From positions 1 through 47,843 of the forward strand of contig JAQUWD010000027.1 in NCBI GenBank assembly GCA_028693055.1: a stretch of 47,843 nt of DNA. Reading direction: 5' to 3'. Made by a program: the position numbers and the translations under genes. Under the pieces are notes generated by a model. It did no database searches and was not told the origin of the DNA. It saw only the letters and a program-made list of their open reading frames with translations. Positions 43,641 through 47,843 of the stretch are shown here, one piece after another. Every line of letters begins with the position of its first letter. Within the stretch, counting starts at the first letter, position 1. Origin of the DNA: Eubacteriales bacterium (GTDB taxonomy: Bacteria > Bacillota > Clostridia > Christensenellales > Aristaeellaceae).

Positions 43641-44846
43641 CTATTGCTTGTGTAGGTGACAGAGCCTGAGCACAGGCGGTGCGGACAGACCATATGCTAC
43701 GCAATCGTATCGCGAGACCGGGACTGAGCCTCGAGGAGCGACTTGTCGCCATGCGTTGGGCCACGCGCTATTGCGTAGCGGCGCTTCGGTATGGTGCGGG
43801 CCAAACAGATTTCTAAGCGAGCAGCTAAGCTCCAAGACAACCTCGTTCCAGCCCGGGTACATAGGCGCTTCAAACGGAAGCTCCTCTCCGTTATGCGAGA
43901 ATGATTGACCAATCAGCACACCGTTGATATACGCGCTCAACGCCGTACCCGTATAAGCGGGCACACCCAGTAGTCCGCCTTCCATGGCTTCATCCAGCAT
44001 AAAGCGATAACGGTATCGAACCCGTCCGCAGTAGAATGGCAGACCCAGCGCGGTGAGGTCTCCATGTGCCAGCATGCGCGGCCTCTGCACATTCAGCCGC
44101 TCCGGTGAAGCCACTGAGAACTCTCCCAGCAGATACAGCGGGTTCAGCTCGGCTATGATGTCAAAGCGCTCGCATGATAGCGTCGCACGGTTTTCTCCTA
44201 GCGTACACAGCCTAGATATTTCCGCCACATTCAGCTCGCCCAGCCATTTCTCCGGCATAGGATTGTCCGTGTGGCGTCCGTTGATTGACAAGCGGAATAC
44301 GTCGCGTGACTCATAAGCCATCATAAGCTTCTTCGGCAGATAATCGAGGTGAAACCGACAGGTGTAACGCAGGCCCGTGCCCTTGCTAAACTGATTGCGT
44401 CTAATCCATTCATCACGGTACTGGATAGCCATATACCAAGGATTGCTCTCGAAACCGTTAGCGCGATACGCCTCCTCGCACGCATAGGGCGCGTACAAGT
44501 CTCTAAACGCGGTGCCTGCAACCTGTAGCTCACCCATATCCAGCGGAAGTGCGTTGAACTGTAGCGGTTTAATGTCTACGCATTCCAAAGGCATACTCAC
44601 AGCCAGTTCTTTTGGTCGCTGCTGTTTAGACAGTGTCTCCTCTGTCTCCAGCAGCAGCAGCGACTCATTAGGAGACAGGCAGACCCAGCCATCCTCGAAA
44701 AAAGGGGTTGGAGTGAGTAAAGCGTCAAAGGGATCTAGCCTTGCCAGCGTTCTTCCCGTTCGTGCATCGATGTGGACGCACTGCGGCGATTCATTGGCGT
44801 TGCATATAAAATAGACCGTCTCGCCTGCGCTTATCACCCTGCGCAT
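43641..44846 (-). pseudogene. C-terminal part of a large glycoside hydrolase (GH106-like), 5' truncated
   Basis: About 400 residues of C-terminal beta-sandwich domains typical of large Firmicute glycosidases. There is an accessory domain (VYFICNANES, LNVAEISRLCTLGENRATLS) and a galactose-binding-type end with NLFGPHHTEA and YGLSAPPVL. The catalytic barrel expected before this part is absent: coding resemblance begins abruptly near 44846, where the truncated binding-protein gene of the other strand begins. Assignment to GH106 is tentative. It is the first gene before the two permeases on the same strand. Confidence 0.65.
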
Positions 44847-46077
44847 GATGAGCGTCACTGCGTCTGCTGAGAGCAGCAAGGTGGAGCTTACCTTCTGGAC
44901 ACAGGATTCCTCGCAGTACGAAGCGTGGTTTGTAGCTGCAATTGATGCCTACAATGAACAAAGCAATACCGTGAGTATATCTGCGGAATATTTTCCCAAC
45001 TACTCCGATAAGCTGAGCCAAGCCTATGCAGCCGACCAAGAGCCGGATGTGGCGTTCACGTGGCAGGGCATCACCAACTGGGCGAAAGCCGGTAAGATAA
45101 GCGCAGTTCCTGCTGAGCTTGCAGCTTCGATGGAAGAGAACATCTACCCTGGTGCACTGACCAACAAAATGTACAACGGCCAGTATTACGGCATTCCCGC
45201 TGAGATCAATGTGGAAAGTCCTACCTTGTTTGTGAATATGGATTTGCTCTCCTCTCTAGGCGAAACGCTGCAGGAAGGCTGGGTAGAGAACAACGGCCCA
45301 GCCAGCTGGGATGAGCTTGCTGCTTTTGCCGCGAAGCTTACTGAAAAAGATGAATTAGGTGTAAAGCGTTCTGGTCTGTCCTTTGTATACGGCACTTGGG
45401 AAGCGACCTTTGTTTCCCTCATTTGGCAGCTTGGCGGCGACTACCGTGACGAGGCTAACAGCTGCGTGCACTTCAACACCGATGAGGGAAAAGCCGCTTA
45501 TTGCCAAGGCGACGAAGCTATCTCCGACGCAGGCTCTACCCGCTGGGATTTGTTCACACAGGGCAACGCTGTTATGTCCATCGGTGCGCCGTGGAATGCT
45601 GCCAGTCTACTGACCGACGCCCCTGAAATGAACTATCAAGTATTCAATATGCCTGCCTTCATCGAAGGGTCTGATCCCTACTGCGTCGCTACCGGCGGCT
45701 GGGGCTACATTGTGTCGGCCAAGCTTGATGACGCCAAGGCTGCCGCTGCTTGGGATTTTGTAAGCTTCCTCACCTCCAGTGAAATGAGTGGAAGCTGGGC
45801 GCTCGCCACCGGCGCGCTTTCCGCAGACAAAAATGCCAACACTGGCCTCACATTCGACGCAAATGTTGGTTCGGTAGAGAAAGCTATTGCCATCAGCACT
45901 CAGATTCTGCCCTACGGACAGGAGGACGGCGCTTATACGCTGGACGCTTCTCAACTGTTATACACCATTGTTCGTCAGCATCTACGTCAGCTGCTTGAGG
46001 AAGGTGATATCGAGGCCGCGCTGTCAGGCATGGAATACGAAGGCAATGAGATGATCGAAACCAACCTAAGCCGCTGA
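44845..46077 (+). pseudogene. Sugar ABC transporter substrate-binding protein lacking its leader
   Basis: About 410 residues of a family 1 solute-binding protein: VELTFWTQDSSQYEAWFVAAIDAYN, QEPDVAFTWQG, YGIPAEINVESPTLFVN, VMSIGAPWNAAS, ATGGWGYIVSAK. The first residues SVTASAES look like the last part of a signal peptide whose hydrophobic core is gone, and no ribosome site precedes the ATG. So the gene lost its promoter and the leader coding sequence, making export impossible. The region around YCQGDEAISDAGSTRW is shorter than usual, which may be a second small deletion. A terminator follows. Confidence 0.8.
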
Positions 46078-46139
46078 TAAAAAGTGGCTGCGCAAACTAG
46101 GGCTGTTACATAAGTCTTGTTATTTATAATCAGCACAAA

Positions 46140-46177
46140 AAATCCGCTTTCAAGTGTTACTTGTTAGCGGGTTTTTT
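46140..46177 (+). terminator. Terminator after the binding-protein pseudogene
   Basis: Imperfect 15-bp stem (46140-46154 with 46160-46174) around TGTTA, followed by TTTTTT (46172-46177). Confidence 0.65.
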
Positions 46178-46228
46178 AGGTGCGCCTGGCATGGGCGATA
46201 GCTAGGCTGAACAATCGTAAGTCCATAG

Positions 46229-46357
46229 TACAGACTGGAAGGAGGCCAATGTCTGGTTGTGATAGAAAATGGTATTGTGACCGCAACAGAAGGAGACTCG
46301 CCGTAAAGCGATCCGTTGCTTGCAAACATCTATCTTGATGTATTCGATAAAGACAAC
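46229..46357 (+). pseudogene. Group II intron reverse transcriptase fragment
   Basis: One frame gives VIENGIVTATEGDSP, a stop (46304-46306), then PLLANIYLDVFDK. Bacterial group II intron RTs read ...TEEGTPQGG-x-x-SPLLANIYLDxxDK at the same place, so this is a scar of the RT palm region with the GTPQGG loop shortened and a stop inside. Nothing else of an intron is seen on either side. Confidence 0.6.
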
Positions 46358-46857
46358 CTACGCGGAGTCGGTGGTGGACAGCACGGCGGCGGAGCTGAAC
46401 AAGAGCATAAGAGATGACGGAACCAGTAAGTTAAAAGCGGATTACCTGCAAGCCGTCGACGGTGGGGACAATGCAAAGGCCAAGCTGATAACGGCGGTAC
46501 TGCGGGATGCGCTGGGCATGGAGGAGCGGGAAGTCAAGTACAAAGCCGCCAGTTGGGTAAAGGAGCACCACAACGGGCAGCTTTATGCGGCGGTAGAGGC
46601 TGGGACGCGAAGACGGCGCGGGAGACTGTGGCAAAGCGCAAAAGGGTGGTAGAGAGGTAAGCGACATTGGAAGCGGCCTTAGCAGTAAATACAAAAAGCT
46701 GATGAAGGAATGGCGGGCAAAGAGATACCAGCAGAATGTAACGGCGGCGCAGCGGATGCTAATTGGGCTTGGGCTGACGAACAAAGCTGGGGAGAATTAC
46801 TATGACGCGGAGAAGTTCGCGGAGGGGGTGAAGTATGGGCAAGGAGAGGGACTGTAA
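46350..46857 (+). pseudogene. Phage-like helical protein gene with at least two frameshifts
   Basis: Three frames must be joined: AESVVDSTAAELNKSIRDDG to YAAVEAG (about 46355-46603), DAKTARETVAKRKRVVER (46604-46657), and SDIGSGLSSKYKKLMKEWRA to the stop at 46855-46857. The combined product has alternating amphipathic helices with the GD-x-x-x-A spacing seen in phage or conjugative-element structural and polyvalent proteins. Each join needs a one-base change, so it is a dead gene. Confidence 0.65.
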
Positions 46858-46913
46858 GTCTGTTGACAAGTTGAAGTGGCAAATGTATACTGCTACCAAA
46901 GGGGGATGCTTCC

Positions 46914-47435
46914 ATGGACGAGCAGAAGCTGGAATCCGTTCTTGATACGATACTGACGAAGTTGGGCGGCTTGGAAAAAGGCCAGGCGACGCTGGAAAAG
47001 GGACAGGCGACGCTGGGAAACAGATTCGACAAGCTGGAAGGCAAGGTTGACAATCTTGAAAACAAATTTGACAAGCTGGAAGGCAAGGTTGACAATCTAG
47101 AAAACAAATTTGACAAGCTGGAAGGCAAGGTTGTCAATCTAGAAAACAGATTTGACAAGCTGGAAGGCAAGGTTGACAACCTAGAAAAAGGTCAGTCGGA
47201 AATGGTAGGCAGATTAGATAAACTAGAAGATGGTCAGGCTGGAATGATTGGCAGATTAGACAAACTGGAAGATGGTCAGACTGGAATGATTGGCAGATTA
47301 GACAAACTGGAAGACGGGCAGCTTGCCATCCGCAAGGAACAACTGCGCAGCAGACAGGACATGGCGACTGCACTGAGCATGATTTTTGACATGTATGAAA
47401 ATTCCATTGGAGAGCTTGAAAGAAAAGCAAAATAG
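46914..47435 (+). CDS. Coiled-coil protein built of 14-residue repeats
   Basis: A 173-residue protein behind AAGGGGGATG. Four near-identical units of NRFDKLEGKVDNLE (residues 36-91) are followed by three units of RLDKLEDGQ-x-GMIG (about 100-137), all with heptad spacing, so a long parallel coiled coil is expected. The C-terminus (QDMATALSMIFDMYENSIG) is another helix. No signal peptide. In function it may be a spacer or scaffold in a phage-like element. Repeat copy number is likely to vary. Confidence 0.75.
   Translation: MDEQKLESVLDTILTKLGGLEKGQATLEKGQATLGNRFDKLEGKVDNLENKFDKLEGKVDNLENKFDKLEGKVVNLENRFDKLEGKVDNLEKGQSEMVGRLDKLEDGQAGMIGRLDKLEDGQTGMIGRLDKLEDGQLAIRKEQLRSRQDMATALSMIFDMYENSIGELERKAK
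47019..47324 (+). repeat. 42-bp tandem repeats in two families
   Basis: 47019-47186 holds four 42-bp units (AAATTTGACAAGCTGGAAGG core). 47211-47324 holds nearly three units of the same period with a second core (AGATTAGACAAACTGGAAGA). Period 42 equals 14 codons, so copy-number change keeps the frame. Confidence 0.9.
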
Positions 47436-47530
47436 CGCATCCATTGACGGTGAGAAATAGAAGGCGCGGTTTGCTATGCTAAAAGCATGCAGCCCGCGCT
47501 GTTTTTTACGCGGAGAACGGAGGGGAGAGG

Positions 47531-47749
47531 ATGACCCCAAGACGGTTTCAGCTGTATACCGGCGTGCCAGGGAACCAGCTGGCGTTATACGCGCGGCAGG
47601 GTGACAGCAAAATATACGAAATGACGGTGCAATTATGCAAAGGAAGCACCCTCTGGACTGCTATAATAAAACGAGACCCCCACACAATGAGAAAAGGCCG
47701 CGGTAAGAATCGCTGCTCAGACTGCCCTGAAAACAAACCCCAAAGATAA
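47531..47749 (+). CDS. Small hypothetical protein, probably frameshifted
   Basis: Seventy-two residues starting MTPRRFQLYTGVPGNQ behind GAGGGGAGAGG, a strong ribosome site. It is not recognised. Near 47705 another frame becomes more protein-like (AVRIAAQTALKTNPKDKYSK, then HTTKYMLKRSKG and a stop near 47800), which suggests that the gene is frameshifted and originally ended about there. A related-looking basic tail (KYTTKNFLDMAQTEQKNRQS) occurs near 41670-41765. Confidence 0.35.
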   Translation: MTPRRFQLYTGVPGNQLALYARQGDSKIYEMTVQLCKGSTLWTAIIKRDPHTMRKGRGKNRCSDCPENKPQR

Positions 47750-47843
47750 GTACAGCAAACACACTACCAAGTATATGCTTAAGCGAAGCAAAGGCTAAGA
47801 GGGAAGCACGACATCAAAGCCCAAACGTTTCAAGGCAGCGATA

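Noticed and set aside
47019..47324. Regular short repeats that might be a CRISPR array
   Set aside because: Units are adjacent without spacers, have a period of exactly 14 codons and encode a continuous coiled coil.
1..47843. tRNA, rRNA and riboswitch genes
   Set aside because: I saw no tRNA cloverleaf with TTCRANNC arm, no rRNA sequence, and no riboswitch consensus that I could support.

Overview
The window reads as a chromosome segment of an anaerobic, low-to-mid GC Firmicute of the Clostridia type, probably gut-associated. The reasons are strong AGGAGG-type ribosome sites, Gram-positive promoters (TTGNNN-17-TATAAT), secreted proteins with clostridial leaders, uronate catabolism, an ornithine-fermentation-type dehydrogenase and a Cys-rich protein that could be spore-associated. 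No rRNA, tRNA or CRISPR array was seen.

1-5.9 kb (minus strand): a phosphonate-type ABC importer (phnD, terminator, phnC, phnE, phnE) followed directly by a cytosolic 5'-nucleotidase-like metallophosphatase, then a short membrane protein that looks truncated. There is no C-P lyase. 5.9-14.6 kb: a D-galacturonate catabolic locus. uxaC and a LacI-type regulator lie on the minus strand; divergent from them is an operon uxaB-uxaA-kdgA-kdgK-SDR. Together these give galacturonate to tagaturonate, altronate, KDG, KDPG, then pyruvate plus glyceraldehyde-3-phosphate. A LacI-type palindrome sits just downstream of the operon promoter. The aldolase carries an extra glyoxalase/VOC-like C-terminal domain. 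14.6-19.2 kb: a polyamine-type importer (potABCD) behind an XRE-cupin regulator with a clear inverted-repeat operator.

19.3-25.9 kb: an esterase overlapping a TlyA-like RNA methyltransferase, a secreted five-repeat SH3b protein, a YwaF/TIGR02206 membrane protein that seems to have lost its start, and an Ord-like diaminopentanoate dehydrogenase. The last is controlled by an adjacent MerR activator through a textbook 19-bp-spacer promoter. A half-size DMT transporter follows. 25.93-26.16 kb is a noncoding cassette of hairpins bounded by 25-bp direct repeats. 26.2-32 kb (minus): flavin-type oxidase, aldo-keto reductase, HdeD-like protein, sugar aminotransferase, and a tightly coupled three-gene unit of an N-formylglutamate-amidohydrolase-like enzyme and two ATP-grasp ligases. 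32.1-36.4 kb (plus): a compact operon of phosphodiester glycosidase, divergent Lgt-like protein, Ogt and pyruvate kinase.

38.3 kb to the end: a Cys-rich gene is cut at its 3' end by a large serine recombinase gene in the opposite orientation. From there to the right edge the DNA is a decaying mobile region. It holds an antitoxin remnant, small orphan genes, a sugar ABC transporter/glycosidase locus in which all four genes are broken (nonsense, frameshift, and two 5' truncations meeting head to head), a group II intron reverse-transcriptase fragment, a multiply frameshifted phage-like gene and a coiled-coil gene made of 42-bp tandem repeats. The right end of the element is not in the window. 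The most interesting possibility is that the recombinase element is a removable intervening element in a sporulation-type gene, by analogy with skin-type elements; this is inference.
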